Assembly (NCBI GenBank): GCA_932521035.1
Contig: OW051493.1
Location: 7,440,001-7,504,000 of the forward strand
Reading direction: 5' to 3'
DNA from: Oscheius dolichura
Lineage: Eukaryota; Nematoda; Chromadorea; Rhabditida; Rhabditidae
DNA: 64,000 bases
The position numbers and the translations under genes are program-made. Of the stretch, positions 1 to 14,410 are shown piece by piece. The notes beneath the pieces are model-generated. The model did not search any database, was not told the origin of the DNA, and saw only the letters and a list, made by a program, of their open reading frames with translations. How positions within the stretch are numbered: position 1 is the first letter of the stretch; every line of letters starts with the position of its first letter.

Positions 1-1156
1 TCACTTCTGATTTGACGCAGCAATAACAGTGAAACAACCAAGATACACCCACAGCATTCGTTTAATGTGGTTTTTATCAAGGGGGCAAAGGCGCAAAAAT
101 CAACGAGCTTTGCGAAAAAGACAAGAGATAAGAGAATCGAGAGGTCGGTGGGTAAATGTTCTGTTTCAGAGGATATACAGTAGTCCCACCAGAGATTTGC
201 AACCCCTTCCTGTGCGATACAAATCTGCCGTTTGGATCCTGAAGAGCCAAAAAGACGTGTGTGGCTACTATGGGTTGAATCTTCGCTCGAGATGGGCGAC
301 ATTTCTAACCCATAATTTCTATGGCGCAAACTGGCGGGGGTTGAACCGAAATTTCCGACATCTAACCCCCTAGGCAGCCACACAGTTAGTGCTTTCCTAT
401 AGTGGCACATGTCTTCAGCGGCAAAGCAACAGCAAGGAGGATTACGGTAGCAGTAGCATCCTTACTATTTCTGCTCATTGAAAACATGATGCACGCCAAC
501 ATTTTGCCATAATTAAAAACAATAGACGAATCCAAGGAGGCAAGCAATCCCTGGATTCGTGTATTGTTACCGTAATTTGTATCCCCCTCTTTCTACCGCT
601 TGAAACCAAATTCCCCTTTTTCAATTTTCTCGGTAGAGCATCTCCGCTTCCGATTGTCGTTTGCAGAGATGTGCACCAAACATCCTTGTTTGTTGCGGCT
701 GTTCGTTTTTATGAAGTTCTTCCAGGCACTATCAGCCCTCCAGATGGCCTGTGTTCGGAAGTTCTTACTGTTAACGACCCCGATAACACTACATCCGATC
801 ATCAGACCCCGCATTTTCGAGGAAAAATATTTATTTGCTTCTTTTTGTACAATCATGGGATAATCGTCACGAGATCCATATTATGGAAATTACAGCTTAC
901 TACAGCTTATATATATTGCTCATCACCTCCGAAAAATACACATTTCCCTTATTACAACCCAAAATTTACATTATGTACACAGTAGTCTCAATAGCCGACG
1001 TCTCTCGGACAGGGCCAGAACATGATGCTTCCCAGACCACCACAAATGGCGAAATCTCCCTTGAGATAGTCGAAACGGGACGGCTCGCCTATCTCTCCTG
1101 TCTCCGCTCTGACTGCTCCTTTTATTCCAGAATTGAAGATCTATAAATGAGAGGGA
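1..1156. other. Region without a supported gene
   Basis: Several open frames of 76-114 codons occur on both strands (for example 29-373 + and 593-856 -). None shows a recognisable domain, and none extends through credible splice sites. A minus-strand ATG near 488-508 opens a short hydrophobic frame that resembles a signal peptide but ends after about 40 codons. The region lies 3' of the minus-strand FBXW9-like gene, so it may hold that gene's 3' flank and part of another gene beyond the window. Confidence 0.4.
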
Positions 1157-2771
1157 TTATTGGCCGATACGAAGGGGTACCTTTATGCAGTGGGTCTTAC
1201 ACATGACCATAACCGAGCCGCGATTGTGTTTGACTTGACGGATCCGGACAGCTTGCCTCGGCTGAACACGGTAGCTGGTAATTATTGACATATCCTGGGG
1301 ATTGTAGACCTTCACAGAGCCTTTGGCCGTGCCGCAAACTACCTGTCCATGGCCGACGGAAATGGACTGGATGGCGTCTTGGCTCATTTTCTGGAAATTT
1401 AGCTGCTAGAAAGGATTTCACTGAAACGGTGTGTGAAGGAGTAAGGCGAATTTCGACAAAACTTAGGCTTAGGGGATTAAGGTTGACCAAATTTCGACAA
1501 AACTTAGGCTTAGGGGATTAAGGTTTTTCCACCGTTTAGGCTTAACTGCCGTGTGGAGATTTCAGCCAGTTTTTTTTTCAGATTTCTGCTAGTTAACAGT
1601 CTCACAAACACCCCATCCTTGTTTCAGATAGGATCAGGGAAGCCCGCGAAAGAGACTATAGTAAGTTATCGGTCATTTTGACCTTTATCTAAATAAAAAT
1701 ACTCCTTACCATGGTAATAACAGGCTTGCTCGTATTTCTCACGTCTGTCACAACGAATTGGCGATCTTCTGCTCCAGAATAGACATAATTCCCTTGAACA
1801 TCCATCGTATAGATCGGGCCGCGATGGAAATGACACATGTTGGCTATTGAAAACTCATCTTCTTGTGTATTTACGAAATAAACCTAAAAACTGGAATGCT
1901 AAAGGGGTAAATGAAGGGAACAGACCTTTTGATTATAAGTGGAGCAAGCGATCAGACCGCAATCCATGGTAATCGAGGAAGTTACCGCCGAGCCGAGTTT
2001 ACAGAACCCTATTTCCTAAAATGAAACATATCTACTACTTCTAATTAATGGTAGGAAACATACCGTAATTCCGTTCGGTTCGATTTTCCACTTTTTTAAA
2101 TATTCATCCCACCCGCTGGAATAGAACGTGTCGTCTCGGGGAGCGTCGATGTACCAGATCCAGCCGGCGTGGGCTGCATCCTTCGTGGCGACTTCCCACT
2201 GTTTTGGAGAGCCTCCTTCCTTTAAATTAAATTAAATAGACGTTAAAATTGGATATTCCTACCTCTATCCTTTGTAAATCCCACAATTTCATGGATCGAT
2301 CCCGGCTGCCCGAGAGACAGAAGCGTTGATCGCCACGTCGGAATAGGCGAATCGCATCTACTGTGGAAATATGGCCGTCTGCTATTTTTCTATAAACAAA
2401 ATTCGCTTTTTTCTAATGTTAAATTTTACAGATCATCATGTCGGAATTTGTTCCACCTCCTTTCTTCCCGGAGGCATTCCTCAAAAGAGAGGGGGGCGTT
2501 GAAACCGGAAGAGGTGGACTCGGCCTCGGAAACGTTTACACGTCTCTCTTTCTAAATAATTTGGGTTTACTACTATTATAAAACGTTTTAAGATTATGGT
2601 AAACATAATACTTACGAGCATTCGAACAATCCACCATTGTTTGTTGGTAACCAGGACATTGAACCGCTTGCAGACGAATTGAATCTGACTGATAAGATCC
2701 TTCGTTGAGACGTAGGAGAAGATTTTGAGGATCATTTCCGGAGGAAGACGATCAAATGGCGAGTCCGTCAT
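1157..2771 (-). CDS. FBXW9: F-box/WD40-repeat protein, FBXW9-like
   Basis: Probable substrate-receptor subunit of an SCF ubiquitin ligase: the F-box binds Skp1 and the WD40 propeller binds a target. Seven exons (2616-2771, 2430-2551, 2263-2389, 2064-2219, 1926-2015, 1710-1883, 1157-1390) splice in frame to 352 residues. The N-terminus has an F-box (FDRLPPEMILKIFSYVSTKD, then CKRFN and WW). WD-like blades follow, with GSRDRSMKLWDL in exon 3, a blade beginning HAGWIWYIDAP in exon 4 and SGAEDRQF in exon 6. The order and the HxGWxW blade resemble animal FBXW9; this is family knowledge, not a search. The start at 2769-2771 is the first ATG before the F-box. Introns are 40-320 bp. Intron 6 carries a short tandem repeat containing telomere-like TTAGGC. 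Confidence 0.85.
1451..1525. repeat. 34-bp direct repeat with telomere-like TTAGGC core
   Basis: Two almost identical 34-bp copies (1451-1484 and 1492-1525) lie inside intron 6 of the FBXW9-like gene, with a third partial TTTAGGC just after. Each contains TTAGGCTTAGG, matching the nematode telomere unit TTAGGC for nearly two turns. It is too short to call an interstitial telomere. Confidence 0.6.
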
Positions 2772-2949
2772 GATATAGGTATATGAGTAAAAGTCTCAAA
2801 ACCCCGAGAAATTACCATTGGGAATGCAAGAAAATTGGAAGTAGGACTGGGCCAGGTAGAACAGTAAGAACTGCGTGCTTCAAAAGAAACACAAAAAAAA
2901 GGAATACACGTTTATTACACCGGTAAATTAGCCATAGGAATGGAGAGAC

Positions 2950-6529
<3,580 letters not shown>

Positions 6530-7125
6530 CTATAATTATTTTTTCGCATTTACAATTTAAAAATTGAAAAAGATAATAAAGTAAATAAAAAGAGCAGAAA
6601 ATTTGATTGGAAGAGTTCCAAAAAAGAAGTAGAATTGCCGCGAAGAGCCGGAATTCAAAAGGCGCCATGCACCGCCGAAGCGCCCAGCTAGAGTCTACCC
6701 CGTCATGTCGGAGGTGACTCTGCGTCTCTCCCGCTAGACGCACTGTCTCCTCCTCCCTCCATCGTCTCCAGTCGGCTGTCCTCTTTCGGGGAGCGCGGTG
6801 AGTTCTCGAAATTGCCCTCGTCCCTCTCTCGGCACCGCGTTCGCTCACACCCCCGGGGTGAGTCGGTCTGATTTCTGCCGTGACCCTTTCGCAGTCGGGC
6901 CATTCTCTTACGTGTCCTAGGACGAGCCCGAGAACCCGAAACTTTAAGGGTTTCTCTAGAATTTGAGACTTTTCTGCCGATTATCGTGCTAATCAAGCTC
7001 TGCCGTTAGGCTCCTCTAGCGCGACAGTTACTCAACCAAATGTGAGAACTCTCTTCTGTGGTTTCTCTTTAAGCAAAGTTCGAATTTTCACCCTTTTTCG
7101 CCGATAATCAAGCCTATTTTCCAGT
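6530..7125. promoter_or_regulatory. Divergent intergenic/promoter region
   Basis: This 596-bp gap separates the KAT6 start (-) from the TMEM53 start (+), so it should hold both promoters. The plus side ends in TATTTTCCAG two bases before the TMEM53 ATG, an ideal 5' splice or trans-splice acceptor. The KAT6 ATG likewise follows ATTATAG directly on its own strand. Open frames of 97-167 codons on the minus strand here look like noise in GC-rich sequence. No clear TATA box was seen for either gene. Confidence 0.5.
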
Positions 7126-8631
7126 ATGCCACCGGAGAGTAACCAGGTCGGCCCGGTGGAGGAGCCGGCTCCCAAGAAGAAATGGGTCTTTGTGGATCTC
7201 GTCGACGGCAGCGACACGATGATTATTCTCTTCGGATGGGCCGGTTGCCAACAGCGATACCTGGCCAAATATGCTCAATTCTATAAAGAAGCTGGGTTCG
7301 TTGGCTTCTTTTTACAGCTGGCGTCGATTTTTGCGCACACACACCGTTCCCTAATGATTTTTCTCCAATTTCAGGCTGTCCACAATCTGCTACACGGCCC
7401 CGATAGCTAAGATCCGTGCCTTCTCCAGCTACACCCGTATTTCCCAGTATTTCTGGCGAGAGACAGCCGCCGTCCCGCTGCCGGAGAAGATCTTCTTCCA
7501 TGTTTTCTCCATGAACGGCTGCAGTCTGTTCACCGCGTTGTGGGACACGTTGGCCGAGAGACCGGACGGCGACAAGTTCAAGAAGATGATCGGAGGAGTT
7601 CTCTTCGACAGCAGCCCGGCCCATACTTCTCCCTCGCAGTCGGCCAATGCCGTCTCGTTTGCCACTTTCCCGCCGTCTCATTATTCGGCTGCCGTTCGTC
7701 TTCCCTATCGGGCTGTTCTCTATACATTTTTCAGTCTGCACAGGTATTTTTTGGCTAGAAATAGAGAGAGAGAGAAATTCAATTTATAGGGGTCTGATGT
7801 ATATGCGATCATTTTTGGATGCTGATATCTATGAGAAGAATTTTGCCTATTTTCGTCTATTTAACATCATTGATCTGCCGGAGAATCAACTTTATTTGTA
7901 TGGGCCAGGAGACGACGTGAGTCAGCCGGGGGAAGTGGGGAAGACCGCTGACAACAAATAGCGGGGGAAAGTGAGAGCATTAGGCAAAAAAAGAGGAATG
8001 ACGGGGCGGGAAAACAATAAATTATGACGTTGCCTTCCTGTTTGGACATAAACTACTAGAAAAAGAAGATTTTCTTTATTATTTAGAGTGAAAATAATAT
8101 AATTTATGCCTCTAAAATTAGAAAGTACCATTACAAACAGTTTTAAACAGTTTTCCAAGCCATTCTTTCAAAATAAACAATTTAATTGTATTTTAAATCA
8201 TTTTTTACTTATAATTCTCCAATTTCTATTTTTTTACAATGAGAAAACGTATAAAATTTATTGAAAATGAAGAAAAAAAATATAAAGAAAACGGTGTAAT
8301 TTGGTTGCGAAATGGAGTTGAACGCGAAAAAATGGAAAAATAAGCGTTGAAACTATTTTAGAGTAAATATTATAATTTTTAGGTCTGTTCAGCCGAATCC
8401 ATTGAATTTTTTGCCCAAGAAATGGAAAAACGCGGAAAGAAAGTGACCCTGAAAAGTATGAAGGAGTCTCTCCACTGCGCCCACTACCGTACCTATCCGG
8501 ATGAGTATCGCGACGCCTGTCTCGTGTTTATCAATCGGAGCACAGACCCCCGTCAGGGTGAGAAAGCCTCTCCACAAAAGGCTGAAATAGTCAATCCGGA
8601 GGATATTACCACAGCTGTGAGTTCTGAATAG
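7126..8631 (+). CDS. TMEM53: TMEM53/DUF829 alpha/beta-hydrolase-like protein
   Basis: Four exons (7126-7295, 7375-7743, 7790-7916, 8383-8631) give 304 residues in frame. Family landmarks are in order: ILFGWAGCQQRYLAKYAQFY near the N-terminus, STICYTAPIAKI, the FHVFSMNGC elbow, GGVLFDSSPA, a hydrophobic helix YRAVLYTFFSL, LYLYGPGDDVCSAESIE, and a C-terminal HCAHYRTYPDEY. This is the TMEM53 (DUF829) pattern, an alpha/beta-hydrolase fold protein of the nuclear envelope/ER in animals. The nucleophile-elbow position reads S-M-N-G, where human TMEM53 has S-N-G-G; enzymatic activity is unproven for the family. The start is supported by the acceptor at 7115-7124. Intron 3 (7917-8382) is long and AT-rich. 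Confidence 0.85.
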
Positions 8632-9167
8632 AGGTAAGAAGAGTTCCCTTAGATGAAAATGGCCGAATATCAGACCGGCTCCTATTCAACAGTTCACACA
8701 CACGAATGAAACTTCTTCTAGTTTATTCTATTTATTTATTTACTATTTATTGTTTATTTTTTAAATTTTATAGTCCGGTTTAGAATTTTGGTTGTGTCCG
8801 GCGAGTAGTCTCTTCAATTGTGATAGTCATTCCCTTTTGAAACCGGTGTAGCCATGCTCGAATCTCCCCCTCCCCTTCACTATATACCCTACTCATGAGC
8901 TTTATGTGTCCTACTTCTCTGCATAAGACTTCATCCAGTGCTTTACCAAGCAAAATCTCAACTACTTTCTAATTGTCGTGTAGATAAAGATGTCTAGCCA
9001 AGTTCATTCATTTTTTCATGGCAGTGATCGATAAACGCGAGTCGGATCGTCTTGCCGCTTTGAGGAGAGATTAGACTATTCTTTTCCTTTCCAAGTTGAA
9101 CAAGATATGACAGTGACCAAAAGACTGGTTGATCCCCCACAGTTCATTCGTCTCTTGAGCTACCCAA
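8632..9167. other. AT-rich intergenic spacer
   Basis: It lies between two plus-strand genes. An AT-rich stretch at 8700-8775 follows the TMEM53 stop and probably includes its 3' end. No open frame or domain was recognised. Confidence 0.5.
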
Positions 9168-9735
9168 ATGAGCGGTACACCCGCCACTGGCAGCGCTTCG
9201 TCTAATGTTCCAGCAGCCGGCAACCGGTACAACCTCAACGCGGAGGTTCGTTTGTTTCGTAAGGAATATGGTAGTTTATACGATATTTTAGGTGGATGAA
9301 TACCTGCGGACGAAAGTAAAGAAGCTCTTGGCGAAGATTATCGAGCACGTCAAAGTGATCGAGAAGTGCCGCAAGGAGGATCGCGAAAAGTGGCAGGAGT
9401 TCAACAAGAAGATTGAAGAACTCGAAGCACTCCGAGCGGAACGGATGAAGATCAAAAAATATAAGAGAAAGGAAAGAAAAGAAACGGAGAAGAAGGCCGA
9501 ACCGGAGCAGAAGAGCGAAAACTCGAAGAGCGGCCAGCCGGCGGCGAAGCAGAGTGTCAAGAAGACGGAGAAGAAGAGCCAGAAGCAGGCGAGTGTCCAG
9601 AAGACGCAGGTCAGCAAGATGGACCAGCCCGGGGCCAAGAGCAGCGTCGCCTCTGGCAAGAGAGCCTCTGCCCTCAACGCGAAGAGCATCGTCGAGACGC
9701 AGAAGTCCGTGACGAAAACCTCTCAAGAGAACTGA
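9168..9735 (+). CDS. Lys/Glu-rich coiled-coil protein, function unknown
   Basis: Two exons (9168-9245 and 9292-9735) with a 46-bp intron give 173 residues. The first 26 residues are Ser/Ala/Gly-rich. A helical, strongly charged segment follows (KVKKLLAKIIEHVKVIEKC, then KIEELEALRAERMKIKK), and then a long low-complexity Lys/Glu/Gln/Ser tail. The heptad-like Leu/Ile spacing suggests a coiled coil; the tail is likely disordered. No family was recognised. An AATAAA polyadenylation signal lies about 15 bases after the stop. It sits head-to-tail with TMEM53 upstream and the BAR-like gene downstream, but the spacing gives no sign of an operon. Confidence 0.75.
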
Positions 9736-10082
9736 AATGTTGAACAAGCAATAAACATGTGTATCACATTTTTCGGCAACTAAAATCCCCAAAATTGAAC
9801 CAGGATTTTGATTTCTTATTCGTTTTTCCCCTATGGTTGCCTACCTGCCGGGCGTTCACCGGGAAGTTCCCTGGAGCACCGGACTAGCACCCGGATTGTT
9901 GATTTCTTATGGCCGAAGGCAGTTAATTTTCATGGTTTTTTAGATTTTCCAAAGTCAACCCATATCTCGTCGATAATGGTTAAAAAAATGGAGTACCTTC
10001 CTAAATCCCCTTGTTAATCCCCCAGCTATTCCTGTCATTTCATTTCTGGCCATTCTCTTCAGCGCCGTCTTCGCGGAACGAC

Positions 10083-10900
10083 ATGGAAGGTAGCCGCTCC
10101 TGTCTTCGCTACCTTTCCATCCCAAATTCTGTTTTTTTCCAGGCTTCGGATTTACCCGAAAGATCAAGTTTTGGATCAAGAAGAACCGAGGAAACATCGA
10201 GAATACCCAGATGACGGAGGAATTCCAAGCTCAACGCACAAACTACAAGGACTACAGGGACGCGCTGACGCAGCTGACCAACGCGGTGGAGACGGTCGTC
10301 CAGCCGAGTCACAAGTACCGAGAGGGCCCCAAAGGAGGCGAGGCCCAGAAGCCGGAGGCCCACGTGGCCATGCACGCCCTCTCCGACCGGATCCATTCCT
10401 ATGTCAAGTTTAAGAAGGACATAATGAAGAAGGGAAAAGCCAAGGAGGTGGACGTGGCTATGCCCCATCTAGAGAACGCGGGAAGTGCCGTCTCGAAGTC
10501 GATCAAAGTCATCAAGAAGCACCAGGCGGCCATGACGGCGGCCGTCCACCCTCTTCGGGAATTCCACAATCATTTCAAACACGAGTTTGAAAAGAAGATG
10601 CAGGAATTTGACACGTAAGGGAGTCTATTTTATGGAGAGGACAATTTCAGGGCCAAGGACTGCATGGACCTGGCCAAGTACGAGGTGCAGCAGTCGAAGA
10701 CGACAGTGGAAATTGAGAAGAAAGCCGTCACCTACAAGCGGGCGGTGGAAACGTTCGACAGCTATTGTTCGGAGGCCATCAGGGAGCTGGCCACCCTGCC
10801 CGAGATCCAGAAAGTCCACGGCCGCCAGCTGATGACCGTCTGGAGCACCCACCGGGCATTTCAGCACAAGATGGCCAAGACACTGAAAGGCCTGAAATAA
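10083..10900 (+). CDS. BAR-like membrane-curvature protein
   Basis: Three exons (10083-10089, 10143-10614, 10651-10900) give 242 residues. The first exon codes only ATGGAAG. The protein begins GFGFTRKIKFWIKKNRG, an amphipathic basic helix as in N-BAR proteins. Long helices follow, with KYREG, AMHALSDRIHSYVKFKKDIM, an Ala/Val helix near VSKSIKVIKKHQAAM, and a Lys-rich C-terminal helix (CMDLAKYEVQQSKTTVEIEK). Total length and helical pattern fit a BAR homodimer that binds curved membranes. The assignment rests on pattern, so a generic coiled-coil protein is the alternative. The stop overlaps AAATAAA, giving a very short 3' end. Confidence 0.7.
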
Positions 10901-11106
10901 AACCAAATAAATTATTTACTCTCTATTTTGTCTTGCTTCGTTTCTTCTTTCTACTGTATGGGGGAGGACAATCCCCTGACAATTCTCGGATAAAGAGGAG
11001 CGCCATGAAAAAAATAATTCAATTATCAAATCCAGTTGAAGTAGAGATTAGGCCTTTATGGAAGGATAGAATACATAATATAAAAAGAAAATGTGGGAAA
11101 TTGTTG

Positions 11107-11480
11107 TTACCCAAAACATTGAGCTGTCGCTATTACGGGATCTGTAAGAGGTACTCCTGCCAGTCGGTATTTCATATCCGCGTTACAGACCAGTGTGACC
11201 ACCGTGGGCTGTAATTTTAAAAAGGGCAAATTTGTATAGGTTCAAAGCCCTACATTTGCCGGTTGAATTGCGCCTATCTCAACATTATTGAATGTCATAT
11301 AACTTCCTATGGCTTCGTGGCCAGGCAGAGTGGAGCATCCATTCTGAGGTTTGCCAACTCTGAAATTATTACTGTGGTAGGATGAAAGAAGAATTTACGC
11401 AGAAGTTGGTGGATGGCCGTCCGCTCCATCATTGGGATTTGCATTTAGAATGACTTGGCCCTGTGTACAGCTGTTGCAGT
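11107..11480 (-). pseudogene. C6-domain gene copy A, lacking its signal exon
   Basis: Exons 2-4 of a C6 gene are present (11399-11480, 11254-11359, 11107-11208), with correct splice sites and a stop before an intact terminal CFG. They code CNSCTQGQVILNANPNDG, then NGCSTL, then TLVCNADMKYRL. The stretch that carries the fourth cysteine in sister genes (LIITC) is deleted, so only five of six domain cysteines remain. The intron upstream (11517-11628) matches intron 1 of copy B, but homology stops exactly where exon 1 should begin. It is probably a truncated duplicate, unless it uses a distant first exon. Confidence 0.7.
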
Positions 11481-11516
11481 CTGTAAAATGAGTATACCTT
11501 CCAATAAAGGTGAGCA

Positions 11517-12572
11517 TAAATAGTCAAGATTTCATAGAGTCATGCCAGGTTCATGTCAGTGGATCTTCCCCTTCCCACAAAGAGTGAAAGAGAGAGACGC
11601 ACCAGAATTAGGACAAAATACAAACCTACGGAAGGGATACTTCTCAAATATGGCAATAACAACATGATTATTATTTATTAAAATTATTCAAAACTAGCAA
11701 GACAAAAGGTTCGCCGAAGTTTGCGTCATAAGTTGTTACGTAGTGTTTCTCTCGTTGTGTTATCTGTTATCCGAAGCAATGAGCTGACGTAATGGCAGCT
11801 CCCATTGCGCCTGCTACTTGGAACTGTCCCATTGTATTGCAGAGCAACGTGGATGTACCTTGCTAGAAGATGCAAAGATATGAATTATCCCATAAAGAAG
11901 GAATTTACCTGTCCTCCTATTCCAGGCGTTCCATCGAGGCCATTGAATGAAACTATACTTTCGTCAAGAACACTACCAGGAAGAAGTGTACAGGTGATAA
12001 TCAAGGTTACACAACCATTTTGAGGGGCGCCAAGGCTGAAAAAAAGAGATTATGCCAGGGGAAAAGGAAGAATTTACGCAGAAGTTGGAGCGTGACCATA
12101 TTGTTCGTCTCCAGGATCAGCGTTTAGGGCGACTTGGTCCTGTGTACAGCTGTTACAGCCTGTAAAGTATCCCCATTAATCTCTTATTAGAAGTACGGGT
12201 GAATAGGCCCCATTGCAACTTCTATTGAAAGTCGTTGGAGGTCAGAACTGAGAGCCAGCTTTTAGATTAAAGTTTTTAGCGCAACTGGATTAAGTACAGA
12301 AACATTCAAATGGATTGTTTTCACAAGGTAGAGTTTAATCAGAGGAAGCGCAGCAGAAAGAACCAACTCACTAGTTCCAGCGGCCGTAGTCGTGGCACCT
12401 GGGACCGTAGTCGTGGCACCTGGGACCGTAGTTGTAACACTGGGTGGCAATGTTGTTCCTGTCCATAAATAGTCAAGATTTCATAGAGTCATGCCAGGTT
12501 CATATCAGTGGATCTTCCCCTTCCCACAAAGAGTGAAAGAGAGACGCACCAGAATTAGGACAAAATACAAAC
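11517..12572. repeat. About 110-bp direct repeat shared by introns of copies A and B
   Basis: 11517-11628 and 12466-12572 are nearly identical. The main differences are a two-base GA expansion in the GAGA tract and a c/t change. In copy B the segment directly precedes exon 1 (12577); in copy A the exon is absent at the matching position. This marks the breakpoint of the duplication that produced the truncated copy A. Confidence 0.75.
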
Positions 12573-12733
12573 TTACTAGTTCCGGCTACCGTAGTAGCCG
12601 TAGGGGCCGGGACCGTTGCAACCGTAACCGACGTGACACCCAGTGGTAGTGTTCCCGTGCCGGAATCAGCTGTCTTCACACATCCTGAGGCACTGCTTAG
12701 CAAAGTAGGCAAAATCGCAATGAATATCATCAC
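11767..12733 (-). CDS. Secreted C6-domain protein, copy B
   Basis: Four exons (12577-12733, 12078-12159, 11909-12035, 11767-11862) give 153 residues. The order is a signal peptide (MMIFIAILPTLLSSASG), CVKTADSGTGT, a Thr/Val/Pro linker likely to be O-glycosylated, and then the C6 domain with cysteines in CNSC, NGC, LIITC, TLLC and AHC. This cysteine layout with a GCxxT-Thr-linker matches the nematode C6 domain family (Pfam C6, function unknown). Intron phases are 1, 2, 0. The stop TAA lies next to a TAAC-rich 3' end. Intron 1 contains a foreign copy of the linker exon of copy E (12188-12466). Promoter elements are listed separately. Confidence 0.85.
12188..12466 (-). repeat. Duplicate of copy E linker exon and intron, inside intron 1 of copy B
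   Basis: This stretch is nearly identical to 17994-18270, covering part of intron 1 and the Thr-linker part of exon 1 of copy E. It includes the donor site but breaks off after GTT within the linker and joins the sequence repeated at 11517. It therefore lacks a signal peptide and cannot act as a first exon. It could be an exonised internal linker only if an acceptor is available upstream. Confidence 0.8.
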
Positions 12734-12784
12734 TTGGGGGTAGCCGGGAGAAAATGCAACGTATAGTATGGACTTCCGAACAGC

Positions 12785-12885
12785 TTAAATAATCTCCCGA
12801 AACCCCAAACATTTCAGTTCGTATCCTGTTTCTTTGCTGCGGTGTGAGTAATGTGTGGTTGATATGACCTTCTGAAACATATCAG
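12785..12885 (-). promoter_or_regulatory. Promoter of C6 copy B
   Basis: On the coding strand, a CTGATA (GATA-type) site at 12880-12885 is followed by the shared motif at 12810-12831 (AACAGGAT, then AACTGAAATG) and a TATA-like TTATTTAAG at 12784-12792. That places the TATA about 55 bases before the ATG. The same three elements in the same order occur at copies C, D, E and G. Confidence 0.65.
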
Positions 12886-12889
12886 CAGC

Positions 12890-13669
12890 CGAGATATGGA
12901 TAGCCGGCCGACTGCTCAGAAAAAAACGGACGCGCCTTTGTCTCCTGCAGAAATTGGGAACAGGTTGGGTTTAACGCCGACTAAGGGGTGAAAGGAAGTG
13001 CAGGCAAAGTTAGGGAAACCCAGGCTGTTCGAACAAGAGAAAAAACGTCAATCAGTGATGAAGAGTGACTCGAGGATGAACCAAAATGAAGAAGGTAGTC
13101 AAGCATATATATAGCAGCGCTTTTTCAGGGAATGAGCCCTCCTTTTTGCTGTTTACAAATGATTTTTGTCTTGTCTTCTTTTGTGAATAGGTAAAGCCGG
13201 GATATTCATGAATGAGTGACAGTAACCCAGCCAACAGCCCTAGAACAGCCAACTCCCCAGTAGACCGGTATGTAGTTCTAAACCATCTAATATCATTGCA
13301 GTTGGCTAATTTAATTATCGAAATTAAATAGTGTTGAGTATGAGAATACTCGAGATTTTGTAATTGTCGTTTTTGGCGCGCTCTACGTACTGCGTACGTT
13401 CCTGTGCCAACGCGCTATTTTCCCAGTCTTGTTGAGTGATCTGCAACTGGGCGGTTGCTCGTATTTTTCCTGTGATTAGAACTCGTGAAGATAAATATAT
13501 AAAATCTAATCCTTTGTTCTAATATTATCTTGTCCTCTCCGTCTTTTTCTCTACTTGTACTCGCCGTAGTACAACTTATTCTTGTTGTGTCTAGCCGCAG
13601 ACATAACAAATAGAATACCAAAGGATGAACTGCCAGAAAATCCCGAAAAGAATAAAACGAATAGATTTA
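12890..13669. other. Intergenic spacer between C6 copies B and C
   Basis: No C6 exon was found on either strand. The open frames at 13052-13252 and 13415-13621 (-) have no recognisable features. The stretch is AT-rich near 13310-13360. Confidence 0.5.
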
Positions 13670-14258
13670 TTATCCAAAACAGTAGGCACTGCCAATGGCC
13701 GTTGTAACCGGCATATCATTACCCGATCCTGGATTGAGATCCTTGGCAGTGTACGTCCATTCTTCCATCGGGTTGCAGACGAGCACACCAACAACTAACT
13801 AAAATTCAGAGTTTGGTCCCTTTTGGCTGAGGTCACCCACATCCTCGCCTGTTGAGATGAAGCTGAGCATACTGGCGCAGTTACCCGGTAAGACGTTGCA
13901 TGTTACCTCCAATGGGATACATCCTGTACCAGCTTGAGGCGGGCCAAGTCTGCTGGAAGTCTTCTTTTACCATTATGAATGCAAACACTCACGCCGAAGA
14001 AGGAGGATGGAAATCACCTGCACCATTAGATATCAGAGCTACTTTGTTGACATCGCAATTACCACAAGCTTAAAGATTTAACAATATCAAACAAACAGGA
14101 TAGTGCCCCTCCAACAATATTAGACAAGTTATTAACTTACAAGCTCCGGCTACCGTAGTCGTCGTAGTAAGCGGGACCGTCGTTGTGCTAGAATCGGCTG
14201 TCTTCACACATCCTAGGGCACCGCCTAACATACCAACCCCAATAACGAAGAGTATCAT
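13670..14258 (-). CDS. Secreted C6-domain protein, copy C
   Basis: Four exons (14141-14258, 13993-14068, 13841-13949, 13670-13798) give 143 residues in frame. A signal peptide (MILFVIGVGMLGGALG) is followed by CVKTADSSTTT and a short Thr linker. The C6 domain has CGNC, GTGC, LEVTC, VLVC and AYC, plus one extra cysteine (GNCAS). The C-terminal part (NPMEEWTYTAKD) resembles copies H, L and M more than B or E, so this is a different subfamily. Exon 2 uses an unusual TTTAAG acceptor. The stop is followed by AATAAA-like sequence. Confidence 0.8.
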
Positions 14259-14299
14259 TAGATTAGAAGAATCGAGACATACAATGGATTTCTGAAGGC

Positions 14300-14410
14300 C
14301 TTAAATATCCTCTGCTACCCTTTGGCGGCTCTGGCATTTCAGTTCGTATCTCGTTTTGACTGTGTCCTTGCGGGCATGTGAGTAATGGCGTGACCCTTTG
14401 ACACATATCA
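14300..14410 (-). promoter_or_regulatory. Promoter of C6 copy C
   Basis: It carries a TATA-like ATATTTAAG (about 14300-14308), the shared AACGAGAT / AACTGAAATG motif (14335-14355, slightly diverged) and a TTGATATG GATA-like site near 14404-14410, in the same order as copy B. Confidence 0.55.

Noticed and set aside
1451-1540. Interstitial telomere
   Set aside because: Only about two TTAGGC-like units per copy inside a 34-bp direct repeat; too short for telomeric origin.
7429-7741. Minus-strand frames over TMEM53
   Set aside because: Shadows of the plus-strand TMEM53 exon 2, which carries all family landmarks.
9235-9792. 185-codon Leu-rich minus-strand frame
   Set aside because: It is the antisense shadow of the Lys/Glu-rich plus-strand gene, whose AAG/GAG codons read as CTT/CTC.
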